Positions 27,289 through 36,659 of a stretch of 64,000 bases of DNA are shown in pieces. The stretch's first letter is position 1. Each line of letters starts with the position of its first letter. The DNA comes from Hyphococcus sp. (GTDB lineage: Bacteria; Pseudomonadota; Alphaproteobacteria; Caulobacterales; Parvularculaceae), in the NCBI GenBank assembly GCA_021776245.1, contig JAJFGF010000068.1, positions 278,593 to 342,592 on the forward strand, in the 5' to 3' direction. Below the pieces are notes generated by a model. The model was not told the origin of the DNA. It worked only from the letters and a program-made list of their open reading frames with translations, and ran no database searches. Made by a program: the position numbers and the translations under genes.

Positions 27289-29166
27289 TTAAGACGCTTC
27301 GGAAAAATCACTTGTCGTGGCGCCCCATTTCGCAAGCAGGGCGGTCAAATCATTTGGCTCAAAAGGTTTTGCAAGAAAATCATCCATTCCGGCGGCGACA
27401 CATTTCTGACGATCCGACGCCATGGCGCCCGCGGTCAGAGCCACGATCGGCACACGCCTCGCCTCGCTGTCGAGCTTGCGGATACGCCGCGTAGCTTCAA
27501 GGCCGTCCATCTCCGGCATATGCATGTCCATCAGGACAACGTCATAACGCGCAGCCATCACCGCCTCCACGGCTTCTGCACCGTTCTGCGCCACATCCAC
27601 GGCGTGCCCCGCTCGTTTGATCACGGTTGTTGCCAGAACGGCGTTGATTTTATTGTCTTCCGCCAACAGCACACACAGGGATTTTTGTTGTTGCGTTTTT
27701 TCCGCTGGTTTCGGCTCCGGCTCCGGCGCCGTTTGTTGTTGGTCCGGCGACATCAGTTGTTGGTACAAGGAAGCCTGGCGGATCGGCTTAATAAAGAAAC
27801 CTGCAAACCCGGCTTCGCGCAATTCAGCAAGCCGCGCCCGCGCCAGCGGAGAAACCAGCACAAATGACCGGGCTGCGGTCTGAGCGAGCGGTTTTTCGCC
27901 TTCGCCGGCCAGATAAATGTCGCACAAAAGCGTTGCGCCAGGATTTTCGTTAATCGCGAGATGCGCTTCGGCGGCGGACCAAACGGTTGTGACATTGGCT
28001 GCGCCGACGGCTTCAAGCTGGCGTTCAAGACTGCGTGAAAGCACGGGCGACCGTGTTGCGATGATGATTGGCGATTCAAATTGGTCGGGTGAGCGCTCGT
28101 CGGTCTCTTCAAATTCAAGATTGACCTCGAACGTAAAGGTGCTTCCCTCTCCGGCTGAGCTGGCGACCCGAATATCTCCGCCCATGGCGCGGATAATCTT
28201 GCGGGCGATCGCAAGCCCGAGGCCGGTGCCTTCGCGCTTTCTCGCCGCGCCGGAATCCGCTTGCGCGAATTCTTCAAAAATCGAAGCCAACATGTCATCC
28301 GGGATGCCGATGCCGGTATCGCGAACGTCGAAGGCAATCTGCGCAACGCCGTCCCTGGCGCCAATCATCCGCGCCTCAATACTGACGCCGCCTGCGTCCG
28401 TGAATTTTACGCCATTGCCGGCAAGATTGATGAGCACCTGCCGCAGACGCGCTTCGTCGCCGAAAAGTTTACCCGGCATCGACCCGTCTACAAAGGCGGT
28501 TATCTCAACACCTTTCTCTGCAGCTTTTGGCGACAACAACTCCGCAACGCTTTGAACCAATGTTTGAGGATTAAACGGCGCATCCTGTAATTCGAGCTTT
28601 CCGGCTTCGATTTTGGAATAATCCAGCAAGTCGTTGATAAGCGCGAGCAAGGCGACCCCTGATTCTCGAACGGATTCAGAATAAGCGCGCTGGTTTGGTT
28701 CCAGCGCGGTATCAAGAAGCAGGCTGGTCATGCCAAGAATGCCATTCAGCGGCGTGCGCATTTCGTGGCTCATGGTCGCAAGAAACCGCAATTTTGAGTT
28801 GGCCGCAGCTTCTGATGTTGAGGCAATTGATTGCTCGTAGGCAGAGTGTGTTGTCGGCGAAGTGTCGTCGGCGCTGTCGAGGCAAGGGGCGCCGACATAA
28901 ATACGTTCCCCGCAGCCTAGCACTGTCTCGGTCCAGTCGACGATATAGTCGCGGCCCCTGGACTGCGCTGTCGTACGATAACATGCAGGCAGGCCGGGCG
29001 CAGCGGCGTTCTCGCCCGGTGCGAATGAGCGGCCAAGCCAGTTGGCGACAGGCGCGCCGAAAAACGCCGCAAAGCTTCTTGAGACGAAACGGATCAGGCC
29101 GCATTCGTCGCACAAGACGATCAGTTCACTGACGTCAGCGCGTATATCTTCACCGGCGCGAGGCAT
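27289..29166 (-). CDS. hybrid sensor histidine kinase/response regulator
   Basis: 625 residues, with no membrane segment: probably a soluble sensor. An N-terminal PAS-like domain (about 1-105) precedes HisKA with [18 protein letters not shown] (phospho-acceptor His134), then HATPase_c with [11 protein letters not shown] (N box), DTGIGIP (G1) and GTGLGLAI (G2). A degenerate receiver-like segment follows, then a full receiver domain with EDNKIN and [13 protein letters not shown] (Asp about 547) and KPFEP at the end. The ATG at 29166 has GGGGGTGG about nine bases upstream; a GTG at 29178 is an alternative. No cognate regulator is adjacent. The architecture is that of BarA/ArcB-like phosphorelay proteins lacking an Hpt domain. 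Confidence 0.92.
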   Translation of the reverse strand: MPRAGEDIRADVSELIVLCDECGLIRFVSRSFAAFFGAPVANWLGRSFAPGENAAAPGLPACYRTTAQSRGRDYIVDWTETVLGCGERIYVGAPCLDSADDTSPTTHSAYEQSIASTSEAAANSKLRFLATMSHEMRTPLNGILGMTSLLLDTALEPNQRAYSESVRESGVALLALINDLLDYSKIEAGKLELQDAPFNPQTLVQSVAELLSPKAAEKGVEITAFVDGSMPGKLFGDEARLRQVLINLAGNGVKFTDAGGVSIEARMIGARDGVAQIAFDVRDTGIGIPDDMLASIFEEFAQADSGAARKREGTGLGLAIARKIIRAMGGDIRVASSAGEGSTFTFEVNLEFEETDERSPDQFESPIIIATRSPVLSRSLERQLEAVGAANVTTVWSAAEAHLAINENPGATLLCDIYLAGEGEKPLAQTAARSFVLVSPLARARLAELREAGFAGFFIKPIRQASLYQQLMSPDQQQTAPEPEPKPAEKTQQQKSLCVLLAEDNKINAVLATTVIKRAGHAVDVAQNGAEAVEAVMAARYDVVLMDMHMPEMDGLEATRRIRKLDSEARRVPIVALTAGAMASDRQKCVAAGMDDFLAKPFEPNDLTALLAKWGATTSDFSEAS

Positions 29167-29249
29167 ATAGGCGACCACCCCCTAGTACTGGCGCCTAGAA
29201 TGCCGCAGCGTGTTTGAAATTTGGTTGAAAGGCGTGGTTAACAGGACCG

Positions 29250-30788
29250 CTAAAAAGCTGCTGAATTGCGCTCAGTTGCTGCGTTTATCTGCGCGCCGGT
29301 TTCGCGCCGTCTAAAGCTGACAGCTTCAGCAATATGGCGGCGCCTGACGCCGTCCACGCCGTCAAGATCGGCAAGGGTTCGTGCAACGCGCAAGATGCGC
29401 ATATAGGCGCGGGCCGATAATCCAAGCGCTTCGGCGGCGCGTGACAAAAGCGCAGCGCCTTCCGCATCGGGGCGCGCAACCTTGGCAAGGCCGGCGTCGG
29501 AAAGGGCGGCATTTGTCGATCCGGTTCGGTCAATCTGAGTATTGCGCGCGGCTGTGACCCGGGCCGCAACTGTCGCCGTATCTTCGCCGCGCCCCGGCGC
29601 CGCCAAATCAGCAGGCGTCACCGCCGGCAAATCGATCGTCAGATCCATACGATCAAGCAACGGACCAGAGATGCGTGATTGATAGACAGCCTCGCAATTG
29701 GGACCTCGCCCGCAGGCGCGCCCGCTTGCCTTCCCATAACCGCATCGGCAGGGATTCATCGCAGCGACAAGCTGAAACCGCGCCGGATAGCGCACATGAA
29801 AATTTGCGCGGGCGATCAAAACATCGCCAGTTTCGAGCGGCTGACGCAGGCTGTCGAGAACCGGTGCGGAAAATTCCGGCAATTCATCGAGAAAAAGCAC
29901 GCCGTGATGTGCGAGCGAGGCTTCACCGGGCCTGGCGCGAACGCCGCCGCCGATCATCGCCGCCATTGACGCTGAATGATGCGGCGCCCTGAACGGTCTG
30001 GCGCGCGTCAGGCGGCCGCCCTCAAGGAGACCCGCCAGGGACTGGACCATCGAAATTTCGAGCATTTCCGACGGCGCTAAAGGCGGCAACAATCCCGGGA
30101 GCCGGGCGGCGAGCATCGATTTGCCGGCGCCCGGCGGACCGACCATAAGCAGGTTGTGACTGCCGGCGGCGGCGATTTCGAGCGCGCGCTTGGCAGTTTC
30201 CTGGCCTTTTACGTCAATCAAGTCGGGCAGGTCCGCAGGCGCCTCGAGATTTCCCGGTTTTGGCGGTGACAAAACCTGCGTGCCCTTGATGTGATTAATG
30301 AGCTGGATCAATGATTTCGGCGCCAAAATGGCGGCGTCCCCTCCGGCCCATGCCGCCTCCGGGCCGCTCGCCGCCGGGCATATGAGGCCAAGCCCCATGG
30401 CGTTCGCAGCAACAGCGGCTGGAAGCGCGCCGGCAACAGGAGCAATTGACCCGTCGAGCCCGAGCTCCCCCATCACAGCATATCCGGCAGCGGCGTCATG
30501 AGGCGCGGCGCCCATCTCAATCATCAGCCCAAGGGCGATCGGAAGATCGAAATGGCTGCCCTCTTTGGGAAGGTCGGCCGGGGCAAGGTTTACGGTGATG
30601 CGCTTGACGGGAAGGCCGAGGCCGATTGCCGCCAGCGCCGCATGCACGCGTTCTCTCGCTTCCGAAACGGCCTTGTCCGGCAAACCGACTATGGTGAACG
30701 GGTTATTGCCGTTGGTTAATTGAACCTGCACGGTAACTGGCCGTGCGTCGACGCCGTGAAACGCAAAAGTCGTAATCTGGGCGACCAT
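29250..30788 (-). CDS. YifB family Mg chelatase-like AAA+ ATPase (ComM-like)
   Basis: 512 residues. The N-terminal Lon-protease-like fold contains GLPDKAVSEARERV and NLAPADLPKEGSHFDLP, hallmarks of YifB/ComM. The AAA+ core has Walker A GPPGAGKS, RPFRAPHHSAS, Walker B GVLFLDELPEF and the NPCRCGY zinc-like segment. ComM is a hexameric helicase that promotes branch migration during integration of transformed DNA in naturally competent bacteria; YifB proteins are also widespread in non-competent species. No competence genes are visible nearby. Confidence 0.93.
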   Translation of the reverse strand: MVAQITTFAFHGVDARPVTVQVQLTNGNNPFTIVGLPDKAVSEARERVHAALAAIGLGLPVKRITVNLAPADLPKEGSHFDLPIALGLMIEMGAAPHDAAAGYAVMGELGLDGSIAPVAGALPAAVAANAMGLGLICPAASGPEAAWAGGDAAILAPKSLIQLINHIKGTQVLSPPKPGNLEAPADLPDLIDVKGQETAKRALEIAAAGSHNLLMVGPPGAGKSMLAARLPGLLPPLAPSEMLEISMVQSLAGLLEGGRLTRARPFRAPHHSASMAAMIGGGVRARPGEASLAHHGVLFLDELPEFSAPVLDSLRQPLETGDVLIARANFHVRYPARFQLVAAMNPCRCGYGKASGRACGRGPNCEAVYQSRISGPLLDRMDLTIDLPAVTPADLAAPGRGEDTATVAARVTAARNTQIDRTGSTNAALSDAGLAKVARPDAEGAALLSRAAEALGLSARAYMRILRVARTLADLDGVDGVRRRHIAEAVSFRRRETGAQINAATERNSAAF

Positions 30789-30864
30789 GACTGACCCCGT
30801 ATGGCTATATCTCGGGTGCCGGCACTTTAACTTGCGATGAGAACATTACAAGAACATTTTAACC

Positions 30865-31158
30865 TCAGAACTGAAAATAAATGAAGGGCGTAACGTCGGT
30901 TGGGATGAATGGCAGCATCAGCGCGACCCAGACGCCAATCGCAGCGTAAAATACGAGATCCGGCAGCGCCGCCAGGCGATCGCCAGGGAAAAAACGAAAA
31001 ACAATCGCGTGTGATGCAGCAAAGGCTGCGAGTATCAACCAGGCAGCCGGGGAAAAACCGGGCTTGCCGCCGGCAAATGCCGCGAAACAAAATCGCGGAT
31101 CTTGCCTGGGTTGTCCTGGCCCGGCCGCCGCCATACTTGCTCGGCTCAAAATTCCCGG
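30865..31158 (-). pseudogene. C-terminal remnant of an MBOAT-type O-acyltransferase
   Basis: An open frame of about 97 codons has no plausible start (only a TTG at 31149). Its product has two hydrophobic helices (FSPAAWLILAAFAASHAIVF and LPDLVFYAAIGVWVALMLPF) and ends TPFIYFQF, a terminus typical of MBOAT proteins such as AlgI/DltB-like acyltransferases of about 450-500 residues. The preceding helices and the catalytic His segment are missing, so only the last fifth remains. It lies directly after a broken SGNH-like gene, the usual MBOAT partner, suggesting that one deletion removed the 3' part of that gene and the 5' part of this one. Confidence 0.55.
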
Positions 31159-31179
31159 TCAAAAAATCAGGGTGGCTGG

Positions 31180-31874
31180 TCAACAGCTCGGCATATGTGA
31201 GGCGCGACGGACTGTCCGGGGGAATTCCTCCTCAATGGTCCGATACCCATGCTCGCCAGCGAGCAAGGGGTCAAAGAGCGTACTCTTTCTCGCCTCGATG
31301 AGGCGGTGGAATGCGCCCGTGTTCAGCATTATTTCCGCGAACGGCGTGACGTTGCCCTTGCCGTAAGTCAAAACCCACATACGCGGGCGAAAATAGGGGG
31401 TGTAGAGATAAGATTTATTGCTGCTGATCAGATTGTGAATTACAGCGCCATTTTGTTCAACGACGATCAACTTCGGGCGCGCCTTGCGCGCAAGCATCCA
31501 ATCAAGAATGAACCGCATATTGGAAACGCTTGCCCCGCTAAGGCCAAAATTACAGGCCGACACATTGCTGCACGCCGCTTCCGGCAAAGCGTTTTCAAGC
31601 AGCCTGATATTGACATGGCGATAGATCCGGCTTGTTCCAAGAAAAACCACATCGGGCGGCGCTTCGAGCGCGTCATAGGAGGCCAGCTTAACGTGCATTT
31701 CAGGATCCGCCTGAGTGAACGCGGGTGTATTTCTGTAGCCGGCGCGGATCAGAACCGCAGCGGCGCAAAGCCACGGTGCAAAAACAACGGCATCGGCGAC
31801 AGATTTGAATGCGAGCCTCTTCAGGCTTTCATCGCTTGCTGAACGGCGGTCACCCGGAACGGCATCCCGGTCAT
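31180..31874 (-). pseudogene. frameshifted, truncated SGNH/AlgX-like acyltransferase partner gene
   Basis: The ATG at 31874 follows an AAGGA ribosome site (complement of 31880-31884) but the frame stops after 17 codons. The adjacent frame, open from 31905 without any ATG, GTG or TTG before 31698, continues as a membrane segment (VADAVVFAPWLCAAAVLI) and then the soluble domain with DVVFLGTSRIYRHVN, the 'lGtSr' block of SGNH-like proteins that work with MBOAT acyltransferases. The frame stops at 31180 after ASHMPSC, well before the expected C-terminal DxxH region. A one-base frameshift near the start plus a 3' deletion explains the structure. A sequencing error could explain only the frameshift. 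The ATG at 31698 would give a product without its membrane anchor. Confidence 0.6.
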
Positions 31875-31882
31875 GGTTTTCC

Positions 31883-32227
31883 TTAACCGTCTGCCGGCGC
31901 CAGGGTTATGCTTTTTACCGCCAGATAGAATTCCGCATTCTCGCCGCCTGGGGAAAATGCAATAGATGGACCGTCTACAATCTCATCCGCGTCTCGTGCG
32001 GGGAATGAAAATTCGAAAGAGTTGGCCGTAAATTCATTTACAAAACGCAAACTGCGCGAATGATGATTATCCGTGTACCCTGTATCAACGCTGGCAACGA
32101 CGTCACATGCTGCTTTGGAGCATTTCGCGTTGATTTCAATAGCGACGGCTCTGCCTTGAAACCGCTTACCATATTCAACGGGGATCGCTACGGCGATCTG
32201 ATTTTTGTCAGTTGAACGAAGCGCGTC
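31883..32227 (-). pseudogene. start-less ORF, remnant of an unrecognised gene
   Basis: A 114-codon open frame lies between stops at 32228-32230 and 31883-31885 and contains no ATG, GTG or TTG. Its translation looks like real protein: a beta-rich, soluble domain with VAIPVEYGKRFQGRAV, a Cys pair CSKAAC, FEFSFPARDADEIVDG and a closing EFYLAVKSITLAPADG. The pattern suggests a C-terminal beta-sandwich domain of an exported or membrane protein, but no family was recognised. The stop is 8 bp from the ATG of the broken SGNH-like gene, so this was probably the end of an upstream gene in the same operon. Confidence 0.5.
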
Positions 32228-32253
32228 TTAGGCGTGGGTAAGGGAGATCGCCA

Positions 32254-32508
32254 TTATCGTCTCGCCGCCATCCTCTGCGCAATGAATCGCGGCTGCGCCG
32301 GCGCAAAGGATGCAACGAAGCCGCCGTTTCGCACGACAGTCAGGGCGTCGGCGGGGGCCGGCGCAGCGACGCCAAATCCATTCATTAGTGATGGTCCGGC
32401 GACTATGACGGCGCCCGGAAGCACGAAAAACGACGCCCACAATGCAATTTTGCGCGCCATCGAATTAATGCTGCCTCCCGCCGTCTTCCGCACTGTGATA
32501 ATAGCCAT
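32254..32508 (-). CDS. hypothetical small membrane-anchored protein
   Basis: 84 residues, unassigned. A basic N-terminus is followed by one hydrophobic segment (IALWASFFVLPGAVIVAGP) and a short polar tail containing FVASFAPAQPRFIAQRMAARR. The frame extends to 32553, but the ATG at 32508 begins the coherent part. It diverges from the SLOG-type gene with about 66 bp between the starts and lies just upstream of the decayed cluster, so it may be its last intact member. An antisense frame of similar length exists (32234-32548), which lowers confidence. Confidence 0.4.
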   Translation of the reverse strand: MAIITVRKTAGGSINSMARKIALWASFFVLPGAVIVAGPSLMNGFGVAAPAPADALTVVRNGGFVASFAPAQPRFIAQRMAARR

Positions 32509-32574
32509 TAAAGTTACTTTTTCGTTCCGGCAATGCGCTGCGCGGTAAGCCAAACTGGAGCAAAAGACTTGACG

Positions 32575-34506
32575 ATGGGGCGGCGCTGCGCTGTTAACGG
32601 GACAAAAAGCAAAAGAGCGGGATCATTGACGCAACTAGTTAGCCCTCCAAAACCCGCTGTCGCGTTGCGCGTAGGCGTCACCGGTCATCGTCAGGCGCGA
32701 CTGGCGGCCAGTCAGATTGCACGGATTAATGTTCAGATTGACGCTGTTCTTGACGCGGTTGCCGAAGGCGTTGGGAGAGCAGCTGCCAAATATCGCGAGG
32801 ATTACGCGGCCGCGCCGCCGAAGCTTTATTTTGTCAGCGCGCTTGCGGATGGCGCCGATACGCTTGCGGCAAAAAGAGCGCTCGATAAGGACTGGCGATT
32901 GCTGGCGCCCTTACCATTCAGCAAAGACGCTTACGCAGCAGACTTTTCCGCCGATGACCGCCGCGAGCTGGACGAATTGCTGGAGCGCGCTGACGCAGTA
33001 ACCGAGCTTGATGGTTTGCGCGGCAGCGCGGCGCTAGAGGAAAAGGCGTATTTGCAGGCTGGCGTGATGACGATCATGCAGTCGGATTTTGTGGTTGCGA
33101 TTTGGGACGGAGAAGAGGCGCGCGGCATTGGCGGAACCGCGATGATAAAAGAAGAGGCGCTTGCGGTCGGCAGGCTCGTGGTCTGGATCAACGCCGCCGC
33201 CGATAAAGACCCGGTATTTTTGCGCGCCGACGGAACCGAGACTCCCTTTGACCTTGAGGCGGTTTACGCAGCGGTGGATGCGGTGGTGGCGCCGCCGCCC
33301 GCGGAAGAGATTGAACACGCGTTTTCCGGCAAGAAAACCCATGCGCGCGCTGCCTACCGAGCCTATGCCGAAGAAACCAAACACGCGTTTAATTACGGGT
33401 CATTTTTCCAGTTCTGGGAGCGCGTCTTCGCCGGCAAATGGCCGTTTTCCGTCAGGCTTATCAGCGCGACGCCTGAGGCGGAAATTGCCAGGGCGCGAAA
33501 AACAACGCTTGCGGATAAAATAGAGGCGACGCTGCATGACCGCCAGGTCTTTGATGATTTGATCATTCCCCGATTTGTGTGGGCTGATCACCTCGCCATC
33601 CACTACGGCAATCTTTACCGTTCCTCCTATTTCTTCAATTATCTGTTTGCGGCGATCGCTGTGTTTTTGGCGTTATTACATCTTGTTACGGATGACTTGG
33701 AATTCGGCAGCAAAACGATATGGATCACCACCGAAGTTATACTCATCATCTTGATCCTTGGCGTGACGACGGCCGGCAAGCGAGGGCGGTGGCACGAAAA
33801 ATGGATCGATTACCGTCAGCTTGCAGAGGAAATGCGGCAGTATCGGTTATATTTCCTGACGCTCGGACGCAAAACCGGCATTGACGAGTTTACCCAAGGG
33901 GAAGGCGGTGAAGCGGCCGGCTGGGTCGATTGGTATTTTGCTGCGACGCGCAGAGAAGCAGGCATGACATCCGGAAGCTTCGATGCGACCAGTATCTGTG
34001 TCATTGCCGAAACGGTGTTGCATGAAGAGATCCTTCCGCAAATTGCTTATCACGACCGAAAGGCGGCGACCCTTCATGTCATGGAGCATCGCCTGCATGT
34101 TTTGGGCGAGATGGCTTTTGCAACGACGTTGCTGATCTGTCTTGGCTATCTGTTTCTTGTCTTTTTCGGGGAAAAGCACGGAACGGATCTGCAGCATCAA
34201 GTCTACCTATTCGAGAAGGTCGCAAAAAACTGGGTGACAATGATGACCGGTTTTCTGCCGGCGCTCGGCGCTGCGTTTTTTGGCATTCGCGTTCAGGGCG
34301 AGTTTGGCTCGACTGCGGAGCGATCTCACGCGACCGCCGCGCAGTTGAAAAATATTGCTGAAAAATTTGAAAAGCTCGCAGGCGAAGAAACGCCGCGCCT
34401 GCCCAGCCTGCGCCGGCATGTGGAAGAAGTTGCCCAGGCGATGTTGATGGAAAATATGGATTGGCGCCTGCTTTATATTTCCAAACCGTTGAATCTGCCC
34501 GGTTAA
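32575..34506 (+). CDS. SLOG-domain membrane protein with SLATT-like 2TM region
   Basis: About 643 residues. Residues about 30-215 form a SLOG-type Rossmann domain: VGVTGHRQ at the start, FVSALADGADTLAA, and SDFVVAIWDGEEARGIGGTA followed by VVWINA. Two hydrophobic helices (about 351-371 and 380-400) come next, then the charged helix RWHEKWIDYRQLAEEMRQYR, resembling the helix after the TM pair in SLATT effector domains. Two more TM helices lie at about 512-532 and 552-572, with a coiled C-terminus. SLOG domains are known to bind nucleotide-derived signals, and SLATT proteins are predicted membrane pores in conflict systems (Burroughs/Aravind families). A pore gated by a nucleotide signal is inference. 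ATG 32533, ATG 32575 and TTG 32626 are all possible starts. A TIR-FGE gene follows after a gap of roughly 0.1-0.15 kb. Confidence 0.7.
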   Translation: MGRRCAVNGTKSKRAGSLTQLVSPPKPAVALRVGVTGHRQARLAASQIARINVQIDAVLDAVAEGVGRAAAKYREDYAAAPPKLYFVSALADGADTLAAKRALDKDWRLLAPLPFSKDAYAADFSADDRRELDELLERADAVTELDGLRGSAALEEKAYLQAGVMTIMQSDFVVAIWDGEEARGIGGTAMIKEEALAVGRLVVWINAAADKDPVFLRADGTETPFDLEAVYAAVDAVVAPPPAEEIEHAFSGKKTHARAAYRAYAEETKHAFNYGSFFQFWERVFAGKWPFSVRLISATPEAEIARARKTTLADKIEATLHDRQVFDDLIIPRFVWADHLAIHYGNLYRSSYFFNYLFAAIAVFLALLHLVTDDLEFGSKTIWITTEVILIILILGVTTAGKRGRWHEKWIDYRQLAEEMRQYRLYFLTLGRKTGIDEFTQGEGGEAAGWVDWYFAATRREAGMTSGSFDATSICVIAETVLHEEILPQIAYHDRKAATLHVMEHRLHVLGEMAFATTLLICLGYLFLVFFGEKHGTDLQHQVYLFEKVAKNWVTMMTGFLPALGAAFFGIRVQGEFGSTAERSHATAAQLKNIAEKFEKLAGEETPRLPSLRRHVEEVAQAMLMENMDWRLLYISKPLNLPG

Positions 34507-34661
34507 AGCGGGCGCCTTGGTTTTCCCAACGAGTTTTCTTGCAAAACTGTAAGCTTCAACCGGTCGCTGTTGCGGTGGGACTCATTCTATAGAGGCCCTG
34601 CCAATACTGTTCGCGCTGCATGAATTGGGCGCAATTTCCTGTTGCTGGAATTATTACCGCG

Positions 34662-36398
34662 ATGTCCGCCATTTCCATTATCCACGCACCCGTCGATGCG
34701 GGTATAGGCGATCAGATCGCCGATGCGCTTAAGCGCGACGGCCACAGCGTCAAACGCCATAGCGGTGATCCGCTGTCGGGCGACCTCGGCCTTGATGATC
34801 GTTTGGCGATTGTTGTCTGGTCAAAGGCGGCAGAAAGCCTTGCGCGCATTCATGACCAGGCGCGCGAAGCGCTGGCGCGCGGCGCGCTGATCCCGGTTGC
34901 GATCAATGCCGCTGCTCCGCAAGGGTTTGAGGACCTTCCGCCAGTAGATCTTTCCGGTTGGGCTGGCGAACCCGAAGACCCGCGATGGCGCTTCGTGCTG
35001 GGCGAAATCAGTGTTGCCGACAGCCGGAACATTTTGGAAGACGGCGCGGTCTGGCCGGGACCTGCGGATCGTGAGCCGAAGCAGGAAACAAGTGTTCCCC
35101 CTTCTGCGATTATTTCAGATGCGGACTGGCCGCCGGAAAACGACAATTTTGAGCTCGATGGCGAGATGGATGAGCATGACGCCGTCGCGCCAGCGCCGGA
35201 TTATTTAGTTTCGCCGGCGCCGGCGGGGTTCCGGCCGGTTCATGTCGCAATTGGCGCGGGTCTCGGGCTGATCGTCCTGACCGCCGCCGCAGCGATGTTC
35301 GCGCCGATTTTTCTGTCAACGCCCGAACGCCTTGCGCACACTGCGCCGCCAATATCGCCTGAAGCGCCGCCCGCAGCGGTGATTGAAGGCGTACAGCCGG
35401 CAACGCTTGCCTTTGTTACGCCGCTCGCGATTGACGGTGACGGAAACGTCGCCGGAATTTCAGATGCTGACGCTGAAAGCGAAATTTCCGCACCGACATC
35501 GATCGATCTGCCGGTCGATGAAGACCCCATCGAAACACCAGAAGGCGCTGTTCCAGCGGCGCCGGACGGCGGCGCGATGGACGCGCTGGTTGCGGCGGTA
35601 ACATCAGAGACGGCGCCCGCTGGCGCCACTGATCCGCTCACAGAGGAAAGGGTAGACCTTGCCGCACTCGATGGTTATTTCAAGGATTGCGCTTTGTGCC
35701 CGGAGATGGCGGTGCTGCCGGCGGGAAAGTTTTCCATGGGCTCGCCCCCGGACGAACCAGCGCGCCTTATTTCTGAGGGGCCAGTTGTTGACATAGCAAT
35801 ATCGCAGCCCTTCGCGATGGGCGCCAGCGAAGTGACCTTTGCGCAATGGCGGGCTTGCATTGATGAAGGCGGGTGCAAGGGTTATGCGCCTTATGATCAC
35901 GGCTGGGGCCGGGGCGACAGGCCGGTTTTGGGCGTGTCGTTTGAAGACGCGCAAAGCTATGCGGCGTGGCTTTCGGAAAAAACCGGGCGCGCCTATCGCC
36001 TGCCGAGCGAGGCTGAATGGGAATATGCCGCCCGCGCCGGCTCAACAACGCCGTTTTCTTTTGGATACACGGTGTCGACGGACCAGGCGAACTTTAACGG
36101 CGAGCATCCTTACGGCGGGTCCGTTGACGTCAATCGGGCGCGCTCAACACGCGTCGCAAGCTTTGGGCCGAACCCGTTTGGCCTTTTTGATATGCACGGC
36201 AATGTCTGGGAATGGACTGCGGATTGCTGGACTGAGAGCCATGGGGACGGCGGGGCGGGCGATTGTTCCATGCGGGTTCTGAAGGGCGGCGCCTGGAATA
36301 CCGGCGGCTGGCGATTGAGATCCGCGCACCGGATCGGCAAGAATCCGACGGCCCGCGAATATGACAACGGGTTTCGCCTTGCGCGGGATATGGATTGA
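34662..36398 (+). CDS. TIR-like domain / single TM / FGE-sulfatase-like (SUMF1) protein
   Basis: About 578 residues. Residues 1-~125 resemble a TIR domain: SIIHAP strand, LAIVVWSKAAES, then ALIPVAI. At the position of the catalytic Glu of NADase-active TIRs, Gln66 (IHDQAREA) appears instead. A TM helix (about 193-218) follows an acidic linker, then a Pro/Ala/Glu-rich spacer, then an FGE-sulfatase domain (about 335-578) with MGSPPDEP, LPSEAEWEYAARAG, FDMHGNVWEWTAD and DNGFRLARD. The Cys residues that bind copper in true formylglycine-generating enzymes are not seen in the GGAWNTGGWRLRSAHR segment, so a binding role is likelier than catalysis. Topology inferred: TIR cytoplasmic, FGE periplasmic. 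The start at 34662 was preferred over 34620 because the TIR fold begins there. Confidence 0.78.
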   Translation: MSAISIIHAPVDAGIGDQIADALKRDGHSVKRHSGDPLSGDLGLDDRLAIVVWSKAAESLARIHDQAREALARGALIPVAINAAAPQGFEDLPPVDLSGWAGEPEDPRWRFVLGEISVADSRNILEDGAVWPGPADREPKQETSVPPSAIISDADWPPENDNFELDGEMDEHDAVAPAPDYLVSPAPAGFRPVHVAIGAGLGLIVLTAAAAMFAPIFLSTPERLAHTAPPISPEAPPAAVIEGVQPATLAFVTPLAIDGDGNVAGISDADAESEISAPTSIDLPVDEDPIETPEGAVPAAPDGGAMDALVAAVTSETAPAGATDPLTEERVDLAALDGYFKDCALCPEMAVLPAGKFSMGSPPDEPARLISEGPVVDIAISQPFAMGASEVTFAQWRACIDEGGCKGYAPYDHGWGRGDRPVLGVSFEDAQSYAAWLSEKTGRAYRLPSEAEWEYAARAGSTTPFSFGYTVSTDQANFNGEHPYGGSVDVNRARSTRVASFGPNPFGLFDMHGNVWEWTADCWTESHGDGGAGDCSMRVLKGGAWNTGGWRLRSAHRIGKNPTAREYDNGFRLARDMD

Positions 36399-36659
36399 GG
36401 AAGGGCCATTTCTTGCCGCGACGTTAACGCCATCGATTTTTTAACAAAGTCGGGACCGTCACGGGTTGCGGGCCATGGCCCCGCTGCTTATATCCCGCCC
36501 GAAAGCAGCGTCGGTTACCGGCGGCGCTGGAATTCTTAGTGTTTATCAAAGGGGTTCGCCCACTCCCGGCGCTTTTCAGGCGCTATATCGGTTTTGCCGG
36601 AAAACGCCGATTGAAGGCCGGAAATAACAGGGCGGCTCGCTGGAAGGAGAATAAAGATT

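Noticed and set aside
36399..36659. Region upstream of dnaK searched for a CIRCE element or RpoH promoter
   Set aside because: No TTAGCACTC-type repeat and no convincing CTTGAA/CCCCAT-type promoter found.
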